Source: Sphingomonas citricola (GTDB taxonomy: Bacteria; Pseudomonadota; Alphaproteobacteria; Sphingomonadales; Sphingomonadaceae). From it: a DNA stretch of 64,000 bases. The DNA lies in assembly GCF_019429535.1 (NCBI RefSeq), contig NZ_JAHXZM010000007.1, positions 123,584 through 187,583 of the forward strand, written 5' to 3'. This document shows positions 54,815 through 63,871 of this stretch, in pieces; positions within the stretch are counted from its first letter, which is position 1; every line of letters starts with the position of its first letter. The notes under the pieces are model-generated. The model did no database searches. It was not told the origin of the DNA and saw only the letters and a program-made list of their open reading frames with translations. The position numbers and the translations under genes were made by a program.

Positions 54815-54975
54815 CTGCGAAGTTCGGAGTGTCAGAAATCTGCGCCAGATTGACTGCATCCGGGAAAACTCGATCAGCCGGTGTAACCTACCATGTGCAT
54901 CCTGATCGTACCTGCCGAGACGAACAAGTGCCCGTTTCCGGCAAAGGGAACGACACCACTGAGCGACCGCAATTG
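54815..54975. repeat. Diverged intergenic repeat, copy 2
   Basis: Collinear by eye with 45281-45463 (see that entry). It reaches to within two bases of the response-regulator stop; TGTCACAGCC beyond it resembles a decayed palindrome arm. Confidence 0.55.
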
Positions 54976-54977
54976 TG

Positions 54978-55589
54978 TCACAGCCATCCGTTCTGCCGCG
55001 CTGTGCGGCCCGCTTCGATGCGGTTTGCCGCGCCCAGCTTTCCTGCTGCATCGGACAGGTAATTGCGGACCGTACCCGGCGACAGGCCGAGCCGATCGGC
55101 GATGGCCTTGTTCGACAGCCCCTCCGCTGCGAGGCGCAACGTATCGCGTTCGCGGTCAGTTAGCGGATCGCAACCGATCTCTATGGCGGCTGCGGCCAGA
55201 TCGGCGGGGATTGCGCGGCCGCCGCCCGCAACGGTGCGGATAGCGGCCGCAAGGTCGTCAACTGGCGCGTCCTTTAGCAGATAGCCGCGCACCCCGGCAC
55301 TTTTTGCCCGGGCGAGATAGCCAGGCCGGGCGAAGGTCGTCACGATGACAACGGCGGTCCGCGGGTGCACGTCGGCTAGGCGTCCCGCCAGGTCCAGGCC
55401 GCTTAGACCAGGCATCTCGATGTCCGTCAGCAAGACGTCCGGCGCAAGATCTCGCACCATCGCTAGCGCCGCGTCGCCATCGGCTGCGCGGCCGACGATC
55501 GTCAAGTCAGGCTCTAGCGATAGCAAGGCGGCAATGGCACCGAGCACGAGCGCTTGATCCTCCGCTATCACGATACGAATGGGTGTCAT
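54978..55589 (-). CDS. DesR/NarL-type response regulator
   Basis: A 203-residue regulator: receiver domain with phospho-acceptor Asp56 (VLLTDIEMPG), Thr in VVIVTTFARPGY and Lys in YLLKDAP; LuxR-type helix-turn-helix at the C-terminus (LTDRERDTLRLAAEGLSNKA, LSPGTVRNYLSDAA). It overlaps the kinase gene by four bases and should control the coupled ABC exporter operon. Confidence 0.92.
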   Translation of the reverse strand: MTPIRIVIAEDQALVLGAIAALLSLEPDLTIVGRAADGDAALAMVRDLAPDVLLTDIEMPGLSGLDLAGRLADVHPRTAVVIVTTFARPGYLARAKSAGVRGYLLKDAPVDDLAAAIRTVAGGGRAIPADLAAAAIEIGCDPLTDRERDTLRLAAEGLSNKAIADRLGLSPGTVRNYLSDAAGKLGAANRIEAGRTARQNGWL

Positions 55590-56644
55590 GACGGTACGCT
55601 CGCCTGGAGGCGGGTGCCGGGTCGAGCAGAGGCTAGATGCAGGGCTCCGCCGGCAGCGACCAGTCGTTGGCGCATGCCGGTGAGCCCGTGGCCTTCGCGG
55701 CTGGACAGGCCGACGCCGTCGTCCTCGACGACGAGGTGGACGTCGGCGGGGCCGGCGACGACGTGGATCGTGCAATGGCGCGCGCCGGCGTGGCGGATCA
55801 CGTTGGTGACGGCCTCCCGCAGCGTCATTGCCAAAACCGCGCCGGCATTGGTAGGAACGTCGGCGGCTTCGCCGATCAGCGTCCCATGGACGCCAGCCGT
55901 GCGCAACGCGGCAATCGAAGCGGAGAGCTCCTGCGCCAGGCCGCCGCCCGCTTGCCCCGCCAGCGCCGCGCGGACATCTGCAAGGCCTGCCCGTGCGGCG
56001 GCAGCGATCGCCTCCACCTCCGCGCGCGTCGCATCCGTGTCCCGATCGAGTAGCCGGCCGGCAAGGTCGGCCTTCAGCGCAACAAGCGTAAGCGTGCGGC
56101 CGACGACGTCGTGTAGATCGCGGGCGATCCGTTCGCGTTCGGCGGTGCCTGCCAGGCGCCGAACCTCTTCCTGCGTCGCGAGCAGCGCCTGGGTGCGTTC
56201 GTAGAATGCTTCGCGCGAGATGGTCGCGCCGCCGGTCATGACGACCAGCAGGGTGCCCGGGAACCACCATAACGTCGGTTGGGCCAGCATTACACCGGTC
56301 AGCGTCGTCGCGACCGCGATCGCGGCGATGCCAAAAATCGCGACGGACCGTGGACGGGCATGTCCCATCGCTGACGCGGCGTAGATCGAAAAGACCGTCC
56401 ACCCGACCGGGGCGGCGGCAAGGGCGATGCCGATCGCTGTTATCGCGGCGCAGGCGCCGATCAGCTTTAGGCCCTGCCAGCGGTGCGCCGCGACGTAGAG
56501 TGGCAGGAAAGCCGTCACCGCAAGCGCCGATGCGAACAGTGTCGCCGCGTCCGGCAATTTCCACAGCCAGGGGAGGGGCAGGAAGATCAGGTAAACGAGC
56601 CATGGCCACGGCCCGTCCCACCATCGTTTTTCCGCTGTGCGCAT
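55586..56644 (-). CDS. DesK-type sensor histidine kinase
   Basis: A 352-residue HisKA_3 kinase with about five membrane helices in the first 135 residues. The H-box is ERIARDLHDVVGRTLTLVAL (His178) and the ATPase region has REAVTNVIRHAGA (N-box), VVEDDGVGLS and GLTGMRQRL. The N-terminal membrane part is the likely sensor of lipid state or an envelope-active compound. It is coupled to the response regulator (ATGA overlap). Confidence 0.92.
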   Translation of the reverse strand: MRTAEKRWWDGPWPWLVYLIFLPLPWLWKLPDAATLFASALAVTAFLPLYVAAHRWQGLKLIGACAAITAIGIALAAAPVGWTVFSIYAASAMGHARPRSVAIFGIAAIAVATTLTGVMLAQPTLWWFPGTLLVVMTGGATISREAFYERTQALLATQEEVRRLAGTAERERIARDLHDVVGRTLTLVALKADLAGRLLDRDTDATRAEVEAIAAAARAGLADVRAALAGQAGGGLAQELSASIAALRTAGVHGTLIGEAADVPTNAGAVLAMTLREAVTNVIRHAGARHCTIHVVAGPADVHLVVEDDGVGLSSREGHGLTGMRQRLVAAGGALHLASARPGTRLQASVPS

Positions 56645-56676
56645 GGCGCCACCCTCGGCGGTGTCGGCGCGTCTGG

Positions 56677-57432
56677 TCAAGCTGGGCTCCGCCGCCACCC
56701 GGTCCAGGACCATGCAACCCCCGCAGCGGTCATAGCAGCGACTGCGATCGCATGCCCGACCGTCGTACCGACCGTATCGATCCCGACGATCCCGCGCGCG
56801 AGCTGGCCGAGATGGTAGGAGGGCGTGACCTGGCCCAGCGTCCGCATCCAGCCAGGCAGCATGAGGGTCGGGATCCACAGGCCGCCCAGCACCGATCCGC
56901 CGAGAAACAGGGCGTTGGCCATCGCCACCGCACCCTTTCCGCTCATGCGCATACCCATGCCAAACCCGATCAGCGCAAAGGGTATCGTCGAGCCGAGATG
57001 CAGTAGCGTCAGCGCGCCCCAAGCTGCCGCGGACAAGCGAACCCCTGCAACGATAGCCAGCGCATCGATCAGCGTAAGCGCCAGTGCGGTGGTGGCAACG
57101 GCTGCAACCAGCTTCGCCGCGACGTAGGCACCGGCCGGCATCGGCGAGACGCGTTTCAATTCAATTAGCCCTTGTTCGCGCTCCATCGCGACACCCGCGC
57201 CGAAGCCGAACAGCGCCGGACCCGTTGCCGCGAACACGCCATAGCCCGCCAGCGTCCCGAGGGCATATTCGGGGGAGGGGGATTTGGAGACCGCCAGCGT
57301 GAATAGTCCGTAGAACGCGGCCGGGGTAAGAACTGTGGGCACGAGGAACTGGGGCAGTCGCGACGTGCGCTTGAGCTCGGCTACCGCCTCGCGCGACCAT
57401 ATGCCGGTCGGGGTTGCAACAAGTGCGGTCAT
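56677..57432 (-). CDS. ABC-2 type exporter permease
   Basis: A 251-residue permease with six hydrophobic segments. The conserved signature KRVSPMPAGAYVAAKLV follows GFGAGVAMEREQGLIEL, as in drug and lipid exporters controlled by DesKR-like systems. Its ATG overlaps the ATPase stop (57429-57432) by four bases. Confidence 0.88.
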   Translation of the reverse strand: MTALVATPTGIWSREAVAELKRTSRLPQFLVPTVLTPAAFYGLFTLAVSKSPSPEYALGTLAGYGVFAATGPALFGFGAGVAMEREQGLIELKRVSPMPAGAYVAAKLVAAVATTALALTLIDALAIVAGVRLSAAAWGALTLLHLGSTIPFALIGFGMGMRMSGKGAVAMANALFLGGSVLGGLWIPTLMLPGWMRTLGQVTPSYHLGQLARGIVGIDTVGTTVGHAIAVAAMTAAGVAWSWTGWRRSPA

Positions 57433-58340
57433 GCGGCGAGCCTTTCTGGCTGGGTTGAGAGCAGGGCGGCGATCGCATCCTCCAACGTGGCATCAGCGAC
57501 GCGCAGATCGGCGAGCGCGGTATCGGTGTCGAGGAGCGCGCGAACGGTCGCCGTGGCATCCGAGGTGACGATGCGCAGGTCTGCTCCTTCCATGTCGGCA
57601 TTCCTGACGGCGGGTGCCGATGCGGCGCGCTCCGGGGTTAGTCGGCTGCGGCAGCGGATCACCGATCCTCCGGCGCGTGCGCGCAGCGCAGCGGGCGTGT
57701 CGTCTGCGACGATCCGTCCGGTGTCCATCACCACGATCCGGTCGGCAAGCGCGTCGGCCTCCGCCAGATCGTGGCTGGTCAGCAGCACCGCGGCGCCATC
57801 GTTCGCCAGAGCACGAACTGTGCCCCACAGTACACGGGCAGACGCGCGATCCATCGCGGCGGTGGGTTCATCAAGGACGAGGAGGTCGGGCCGGCCACAG
57901 ATCGCCAGCGCATAATGAACGCGTCGTGCCTGGCCGCCCGACAGGGCCGCGCAGCGGCGATCGACGAGGTCGGTGAGCCCGGCAAGCGCGAGCGTTTCGT
58001 CCAGTGGCAGCGGATCGGGATAATAGCCCGATTGCAGCGTCAACAGCTCGGTGATCGTCAGCACGTCGGGAAGGCCGGCGCTTTGCAACATCACGCCAAG
58101 ACGGCGGCGTGCGGCGGGCCGGCGTGGGTCGAGCCCGAAGAGGTCCGCCGTGCCTGCATCCGGCGCGATGCGGCCGGTCAACAGCGACACGCAGGTCGTC
58201 TTGCCCGCGCCGTTCGGACCAAGCAATGCGGTCACCTCGCCGGCGCGAATGCCGAGATCGAGCTCGGCGACCACGCTGCGTCCGCCGAGCCGTTTCGATA
58301 CGCACGTCAACCGCGCGACATCGGAGAGATCACCGCTCAT
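57429..58340 (-). CDS. ABC exporter ATP-binding protein
   Basis: A 303-residue ATPase: Walker A LLGPNGAGKTT, Q-loop MLQSAGLPDV, signature LSGGQARRVH, Walker B LLVLDEPTAAMD and H-loop TSHDLAEAD. The C-terminal 80 residues form the usual DrrA-like extension. It pairs with the ABC-2 permease encoded next. It overlaps the upstream hydrolase gene by four bases. Confidence 0.92.
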   Translation of the reverse strand: MSGDLSDVARLTCVSKRLGGRSVVAELDLGIRAGEVTALLGPNGAGKTTCVSLLTGRIAPDAGTADLFGLDPRRPAARRRLGVMLQSAGLPDVLTITELLTLQSGYYPDPLPLDETLALAGLTDLVDRRCAALSGGQARRVHYALAICGRPDLLVLDEPTAAMDRASARVLWGTVRALANDGAAVLLTSHDLAEADALADRIVVMDTGRIVADDTPAALRARAGGSVIRCRSRLTPERAASAPAVRNADMEGADLRIVTSDATATVRALLDTDTALADLRVADATLEDAIAALLSTQPERLAA

Positions 58341-59287
58341 CCATCGACTCCCGACACCAGTGCGGCATCGAGCGCGGCCAGAATTTTTGGCCAGCCGTCG
58401 ACCCGCGCGGTGCGATTGCCGGCGACGCTCCCGCCAAGTGGAGCGGCCGTGCCAGCGGTTTGCGAAGCAGACACGGGGGGTGGGCCGAAGGCGGTATGGC
58501 CCGCGTCCTGATAGGCAAGCACGGTGACGGGATGCTTATATCTGGCGGCCTGCAACCGTGTTTCGACCGCCCGCGCCATCGGGCAGGACGGCCACAGCGC
58601 ATCTGCTTCGCCGCAAACCATCACAATCGCGGCCTGCGCACGCTCGGCGGGGATGGCGCCCGCCGCGGCCTTGGCCGGATCGGCAAGCGCGTCGGCATAC
58701 AGGGCATGGATGCCGCGCCATTCCCCAGTCCAGCCGTAAGGCGTGAACGGCACTGGCTTGCCACCCGTGGTCCATGAGCTTTCTGTGACCAGTCCTGCCG
58801 GGTCGATCCCCGGCCAAACGACGCTGGAGGGCACGCCGAGCACCGCGATCTTGAGATCGGTTCGGCGCGAGGCAACGAGCAGCGCTGCCTCGGCGCCCTT
58901 GGACGTACCGACGATGCCGACGCGGTCCGCCGCGCCCCCTGGCTGCTTCTTCAACCAGTCTAGTGCGCGCGTGAAGGTCCCGAGCTCAATCGACTTCAGG
59001 GCGTAAGGCTGGCCGGGGCTGCCGAAATACGAAAGCTGGAGCACGACATAGCCGTGGGCAGCCAATGCCGCGGCCTGCGCAGCGGCAGCTTTACCAAGGC
59101 CGCCCTCCGATCCGCCGAGCAGTAAGAGCGCGGGTGCACGCCCGGCGCGCGCGGGCCGATAGAGATCGCCGATCATGCCGCCGTTGCGGATGTGTTGCGG
59201 GGTGACAGCTAACGGCACTGTCGTTGCAGGGGCAGCAGCGGTGGTGTGCTGCAGGGCAGCGGCAATTGCAAAGGCGGTCAAAAGCAT
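58337..59287 (-). CDS. Secreted alpha/beta hydrolase of the BAAT/acyl-CoA thioesterase C-terminal type
   Basis: A 316-residue protein with a signal peptide (about residues 1-19). LLLGGSEGGLGKAAAAQAA is the oxyanion region, the nucleophile is Ser in GIVGTSKGAEAALL, an Asp lies in CGEADALWPS and the His in YQDAGHTAFG, forming a full triad as in dienelactone/BAAT-like hydrolases. The substrate is unknown. It heads the coupled operon with the exporter and two-component pair, suggesting it modifies an exported or noxious compound. Confidence 0.8.
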   Translation of the reverse strand: MLLTAFAIAAALQHTTAAAPATTVPLAVTPQHIRNGGMIGDLYRPARAGRAPALLLLGGSEGGLGKAAAAQAAALAAHGYVVLQLSYFGSPGQPYALKSIELGTFTRALDWLKKQPGGAADRVGIVGTSKGAEAALLVASRRTDLKIAVLGVPSSVVWPGIDPAGLVTESSWTTGGKPVPFTPYGWTGEWRGIHALYADALADPAKAAAGAIPAERAQAAIVMVCGEADALWPSCPMARAVETRLQAARYKHPVTVLAYQDAGHTAFGPPPVSASQTAGTAAPLGGSVAGNRTARVDGWPKILAALDAALVSGVDG

Positions 59288-59589
59288 CGTTGAACCTCGT
59301 CGATGAGGTTCATTTCATGCGGCATGCGAAGAGAGCCGCGTAGTGACAGATGTCATGGGTCGGCATCACTGGACACAAAGTGCCAATCAGCACCGGGCCA
59401 TACATCTACGAAGAATGTCAAACGTCGGGCGAGCCCGCTTCAATCCCAGCCGATGGTTCGCCCAGTGACATGCTTTTGGGTGCAGCCACTTGCTTAATTA
59501 ACGAATGACTGGATCCAGGTACTGGCAAACGAGCTCTGCACGTCTGTTTTTTGGGTCTTAAGCGCTATTCCGGAGCCAGACGACGAACA
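59288..59589. other. Non-coding spacer upstream of the hydrolase operon
   Basis: 302 bases between two minus-strand units. It should contain the operon promoter. A T/A-rich stretch (TTAATTAACGAATG near 59494) is notable against the GC-rich background, but I see no clear gene, repeat or hairpin. Confidence 0.4.
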
Positions 59590-60591
59590 TCAGGCGGCTG
59601 CAGGGGTGGGCGCATCGGTTGCGACATTCACGCGGTCTCTTCCTCCCCGCTTAGCTGCGTAGAGGGCGCCATCGGCACGTTCCAACCATCCATCTGGTCG
59701 ATCGCCGGACACGAAACGCGTTAGGCCGAAGCTAGCTGTTACCGACAAAGGGTTAGCAGCACCAATCTCGAACGGCGCTATGGCAATGGAGGTGCGCAGA
59801 CGCTCGATGGCGTGGGTCGCAGCATCCTCGCCCGTTTCGGGGAGCAATATGCCGAACTCCTCGCCGCCTAAACGGCCCACGAGATCGACCGGACGAAGAA
59901 CGGTTCCACAGTGTTGAACAAGCTGGCGAAGCACAGCATCACCAGCAGCATGGCCGAAGGTATCATTTACCCGCTTGAAATGGTCGACGTCGAGAACGGC
60001 GAGCGAGGCTGAACGGCCGTAACGGCGACACCGTTCGATCTCGCTGTCTACCGCTGCCAGAAAGCCGCGACGGGACAGACAGCCGGTCAATTGGTCGGTG
60101 ACCGCGACTTGGCGCAATTCCAGCTCATCGACGACCAGACGGGCGAAACCGGCTAGGACGTCGATCTGCGCAGCGGTGAACGTTCGCGGCGCGGTGTCGA
60201 TCGCGCACAGGGCGCCCACGGCATGACCGTCTGGAGTCATAAGCGGCACGCCAAGATACGCACGGATGAACGGTTCGCCGACGACCAACGGACTGTCGCA
60301 GACGCGCGTATCGAGCGTGGCGTCAGCGATCATTAACGGGGCACGTGCCGCCACCGTATGGGTGCAGAAGGAAGTCGAGCGTGGCGTTTCCGATACCGGC
60401 ATGCCGTGCTGCGCCTTGAACCATTGGCGGTGCGCATCGACCAAGGTTACCGTCGCAATCGGAACGCCCAAAACGGCACGGACGAGGCCGACGATCTTCT
60501 CGAACTGCTCCTCCGGTGCGGTGTCGAGGACATCCAGGCGGCGCAAGGCTGCAAGCCGGGCAGCCTCGTCGTATGGCGAAACCCCGGTCAT
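59590..60591 (-). CDS. GAF-GGDEF diguanylate cyclase
   Basis: A 333-residue cytoplasmic protein: a GAF domain (about 25-160) and a GGDEF domain (165-325). The active site is GGEEF (242-246) with metal/substrate residues in [11 protein letters not shown]. An RxxD inhibitory site (233-236) lies the canonical five residues upstream, so product inhibition is likely. It makes c-di-GMP from GTP. The upstream small gene overlaps it by four bases. Confidence 0.93.
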   Translation of the reverse strand: MTGVSPYDEAARLAALRRLDVLDTAPEEQFEKIVGLVRAVLGVPIATVTLVDAHRQWFKAQHGMPVSETPRSTSFCTHTVAARAPLMIADATLDTRVCDSPLVVGEPFIRAYLGVPLMTPDGHAVGALCAIDTAPRTFTAAQIDVLAGFARLVVDELELRQVAVTDQLTGCLSRRGFLAAVDSEIERCRRYGRSASLAVLDVDHFKRVNDTFGHAAGDAVLRQLVQHCGTVLRPVDLVGRLGGEEFGILLPETGEDAATHAIERLRTSIAIAPFEIGAANPLSVTASFGLTRFVSGDRPDGWLERADGALYAAKRGGRDRVNVATDAPTPAAA

Positions 60592-60827
60592 GCTTCGCCA
60601 GCCATATGATGAAGCGCTGCCGCCAGCTCGGCGCGATAGCTGTCGATCAGCACGCTCAGATGGCCTTCGATGCTCGCCTCATCTAATCCCGCCGCTTGCA
60701 GAGCGGACACCATCGATGCGAGATTCTCGCGGTGGCGCGCCAGGCTATTTTGAAGGGCGGGCGGCAGAGCTTTTGCCGGTTCGTCTTCAAGGGAGGCCAA
60801 GAGAGCCGTAGGCTGCGGTGTTAACAT
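60588..60827 (-). CDS. Small helical protein coupled to the diguanylate cyclase
   Basis: A 79-residue protein, mostly helical and acidic, with no recognised family (ALQNSLARHRENLASMVSAL, then IEGHLSVLIDSYRAELAAAL). Its TGA overlaps the ATG of the cyclase gene by four bases, so the pair is translationally coupled. It may modulate the cyclase; this is inferred from position. Confidence 0.65.
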   Translation of the reverse strand: MLTPQPTALLASLEDEPAKALPPALQNSLARHRENLASMVSALQAAGLDEASIEGHLSVLIDSYRAELAAALHHMAGEA

Positions 60828-61146
60828 AGATCAGCCCATCGCAGGACCACTGCCAACAAACGGTTAAGGTCGCGTCGGAGCAATTCCTCTCCGTCGAAGG
60901 TCGGTAGATTAATAGCGGAAAGCGGAGAGCGCAGAGACTTTCGCGAATGCCCGCAACTGGGGTTAGTCGCCCTGGAATTGTTGAACCACTAGCAGGTCGC
61001 CTGGTGTCGCCCCTTTGCCGTCACGCGCTTGAAAGAGCCGCCTTCTGGGAAGGGGGACGGGTCTCAATCAGGGTGCTCTCGGGCGTGATTCTGGTAGGTA
61101 TCCGCTCACCCTTCTTCAATCTTCGACTCAGGGGAGGGGCGGGCAT
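60828..61146. other. Non-coding spacer
   Basis: 319 bases between the small protein gene (its upstream side) and the 3' end of the M28 peptidase gene. A plus-strand open frame at 60947-61150 has no family support. I see no repeat or clear hairpin; a promoter for the small gene and cyclase is expected near 60830-60900. Confidence 0.4.
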
Positions 61147-62379
61147 CTAGCGCAGTGTCGCGCCCGCCAGCCGCGCTGTCGCCGACAAGGTGGTCTGTGC
61201 CGCGTTCAGACCGAGCAGAAAGTCCTTGTCGTCGTAGGTCGAATAGAGGTCCGTCGGCTGGTGCCACTGCGGGTCCCAGCCACTTCCGACCTGTGCCCCG
61301 CGCTCGTTCTCACGCAGGCTGACGGCCGGCGCCAAATCCATGAACGGCGTCGAATCAGTATTGGTCATGTGGCGTCCGACTGCGGCTGGATAGTCGGTCG
61401 CATAACGCTCGTTAGCGGCTTGCAGCGCCCCGGCCAGCTCTTGCGACTGGGCGGCGAACTTGGACGCTGCCTGGAATTCGATGTTCACGTCGGCTTCGGG
61501 ACGCTGCCGCGGGCTCATGCTGCCATCGGCTCGGGGCATGCCGTGATCGAACAACATCATATCGTGCTGAATGACGCCGAGCCATTTGGGTTCGGGGTAG
61601 CGACCGGAACTGACGGGCCATTCCTTGCCTTGCAGCGATGCGCGCTGGTCGACATACGCCCGAGCGCCGTTCAGACCCGTCTCCTCGTTATTCCATAGGA
61701 TGAAACGGATCGACCGGTCGGTCCGCACATCAGGGCTGCTCAACACGCGTGCCAGCTCCATCACCAGCGCGGTGCCCGAACCATCGTCGTTCGCCGCTTC
61801 CCCGAAACCGATGCCGTCCATGTGTGCGCTGACAATGTACATCTCATTCGGATGGAGGCTGCCGATCTTGGTGCAATAGACCTCCTCGCGCGTGCCCGCG
61901 ACGGCGGGCGGCGTATCTAACGCCCTGATCCGGGCGTCGGGTTGGGCAGTCGGATCGGTGTTTACGCCGGTCGGGCGTGTTACGCCGCGCGAGCGGCCTC
62001 CGCCGACTGACAGGCCGGGTTCGTCCGACCCCTTTGCGACCGCTGCCCGCGCCGGTGCGACCCGGTGTACGGGCTCGTCGCCGAACGTGTATCGAAGGCG
62101 CTCGGTGTTGGTGCAGCCGTAGCTCTTCAGCTGCGTTGCGATCCAGTCAATCGCGGCGCGGTTACGGGCGGTGCCCTGACGACGATCGCCGAAGCGGGTG
62201 AGGCTTTTGATCGTCGCCTTGTACCGTTCGAGGTCGAGACGCTTCACAAGGACGCGGATGGGATCGACTGCCGGAGCCACTGGCTCGGCCACAACTGACG
62301 ACGGCAGGAGGAGGGCCGCCGCACCGCAGATGACCTGCAGCGCGCGCATAGCCGTTGCATTGGCCGGCTTGTCGTTCAT
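61147..62379 (-). CDS. Secreted M28-family zinc metallopeptidase
   Basis: A 410-residue protein with a signal-peptide-like N-terminus (MRALQVICGAAALLL from residue 11, cleavage near VVAEP). Zinc ligands of the aminopeptidase fold: His in IVSAHMDGIG, Asp in AANDDGSGTAL, Glu-Glu in LWNNEETGLNG, Asp in VIQHDM and His in QWHQPTDLYS. It is probably a periplasmic aminopeptidase or carboxypeptidase. The ATG at 62379 follows GAGAGG; ATG at 62349 is an alternative that would give a shorter signal peptide. Confidence 0.88.
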   Translation of the reverse strand: MNDKPANATAMRALQVICGAAALLLPSSVVAEPVAPAVDPIRVLVKRLDLERYKATIKSLTRFGDRRQGTARNRAAIDWIATQLKSYGCTNTERLRYTFGDEPVHRVAPARAAVAKGSDEPGLSVGGGRSRGVTRPTGVNTDPTAQPDARIRALDTPPAVAGTREEVYCTKIGSLHPNEMYIVSAHMDGIGFGEAANDDGSGTALVMELARVLSSPDVRTDRSIRFILWNNEETGLNGARAYVDQRASLQGKEWPVSSGRYPEPKWLGVIQHDMMLFDHGMPRADGSMSPRQRPEADVNIEFQAASKFAAQSQELAGALQAANERYATDYPAAVGRHMTNTDSTPFMDLAPAVSLRENERGAQVGSGWDPQWHQPTDLYSTYDDKDFLLGLNAAQTTLSATARLAGATLR

Positions 62380-62617
62380 CGCGTTCCTCTCCCGCCGCTA
62401 CGCTCCGCAGATCTTGGTGCAACCGTAGCCGAGAATGAACCGGGTGTGATACCGAAATGGGGTTTGGCCACGTCCGCGACTGCAGACCATTTTCGCTCTA
62501 GCCCGTAGGCGGCGTCATCAACCGGTCAGCTCGCTGCGCCTCGTCGGTCACGCGATCGTGAAACTCAGATCACCGTCGATCAATCTCGATCGTCATCCCG
62601 ACACGGTATGACGATGT

Positions 62618-63643
62618 TCAGTGCGCGATGAATAACGCTTTTGGTACAACCACGTGCACGCCTTTGTTGCGGTCGACCAGCTCGGTGATCTCGACGTCGC
62701 CCGCGACGCTGACGAGCATATAGGCGTCGTCGCGCGTCATGCTTTTCTCGGCGACGAGGAAGTCGATCATGTTGCGCAGCGCCTTGCGGGTGGCGTTGCT
62801 CAGGTCATCGTCGAAGCCCATCGCGATATAGGCCTTCGGTGTCTCCGCGCGTGGATAGGTCTGAGCGGTCTTCTTGTGGAGGACGAACTCCAGTGTGCCG
62901 GTGAGTGACGTCTCCAGCGCGGTGATATCTACTTCGCCATTGCCTTGCGCGGCATGACCGTCGCCGGCCTGAAACAGCGCGCCGGGCGCATGAACGGGCA
63001 GGAACAGCGTCGTCCCTGCCACCAGTGCCTTGTCATCCATGTTGCCACCGTTGATCGTCGGCGGTGCGGAATCGTAGCGGCCAAAGGATGGCGGTGGCGC
63101 CACGCCCATGCTTCCGAAAAAGGGCGCGAGCGGTACCTCGATGCCGGGTGCGAACCGGGCGACCATCCGTTTGGTGTCAAGCGGGACAATTTTCATGCGC
63201 GCATACGGAAAGTCGTCCGTCAGGAACCCGGCACCGTAGCGAAAAGCATTGTAGGCGTACGGAATGGCAAGATCGATCTTGCGGATTCGCACCTCGAGCG
63301 TGTCGCCGGGCTCCGCGCCCTCGATCACGATCGGGCCGGTAAGAATGTGTCCGCCAGGTCCCCGCGCGCTCGCAGGTACGCCGTCGTACACCGCGCGCAG
63401 GGCCGGCTCGATCTGCTTTGGATCGACGCCAGCTTTCTTAAGTCCGGCGGGGCTGTTGGTCAGCAGCGTGTGGATCACCACCGTGTCGCCGGACCGAATG
63501 GTCAGTACCGGCTTGTCTGCGGCATCGTAGTGGCCCCAGGCGACCGTCTCCGGCGTCGCCCTGAGTTCGAAGGTGCGTGCTTGAACGATATTTGGGAGAG
63601 TGGCCGCTGCCAGCAAGGCCAGGATGAGCGTGCGCATGGTCAT
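62618..63643 (-). CDS. Secreted acetamidase/formamidase family protein
   Basis: A 341-residue FmdA/AmdA-family protein with a signal peptide (about residues 1-22). HILTGPIVIEGAEPGDTLEVRI, NGGNMDDKALVAGTTLFLPV and GALFQAGDGHAAQGNGEVDI are family signatures, the last with metal-binding residues. Periplasmic members hydrolyse small amides or are uncharacterised. AGGGG lies two bases before the first ATG but eight before the second (63637), which may be the real start. Confidence 0.85.
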   Translation of the reverse strand: MTMRTLILALLAAATLPNIVQARTFELRATPETVAWGHYDAADKPVLTIRSGDTVVIHTLLTNSPAGLKKAGVDPKQIEPALRAVYDGVPASARGPGGHILTGPIVIEGAEPGDTLEVRIRKIDLAIPYAYNAFRYGAGFLTDDFPYARMKIVPLDTKRMVARFAPGIEVPLAPFFGSMGVAPPPSFGRYDSAPPTINGGNMDDKALVAGTTLFLPVHAPGALFQAGDGHAAQGNGEVDITALETSLTGTLEFVLHKKTAQTYPRAETPKAYIAMGFDDDLSNATRKALRNMIDFLVAEKSMTRDDAYMLVSVAGDVEITELVDRNKGVHVVVPKALFIAH

Positions 63644-63871
63644 TACCCCTCATGTGTCGCCGCGAACGTGCGCCGTCCACACAGCGAGGGAAAGGCTGAA
63701 GTTTCGTGTGCCGCCGCTATCAATAAGGTGACGCGACAATCGCTCATGCTCTGAATTGCCGTCGCGCGACGGAAGAGTTCAGGCTTCGGCGATGAGTGTC
63801 GCAATTCAGCGCGCCGCATCATCGCGCCAGCAACCGTGTTATCCAGCGCCAACGCCGCTCTGATCATCAGC

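Noticed and set aside
60947..61150. A 67-codon plus-strand frame before the M28 gene end
   Set aside because: No ribosome site, Arg/Gly-rich shadow-like composition and overlap with the M28 3' end.
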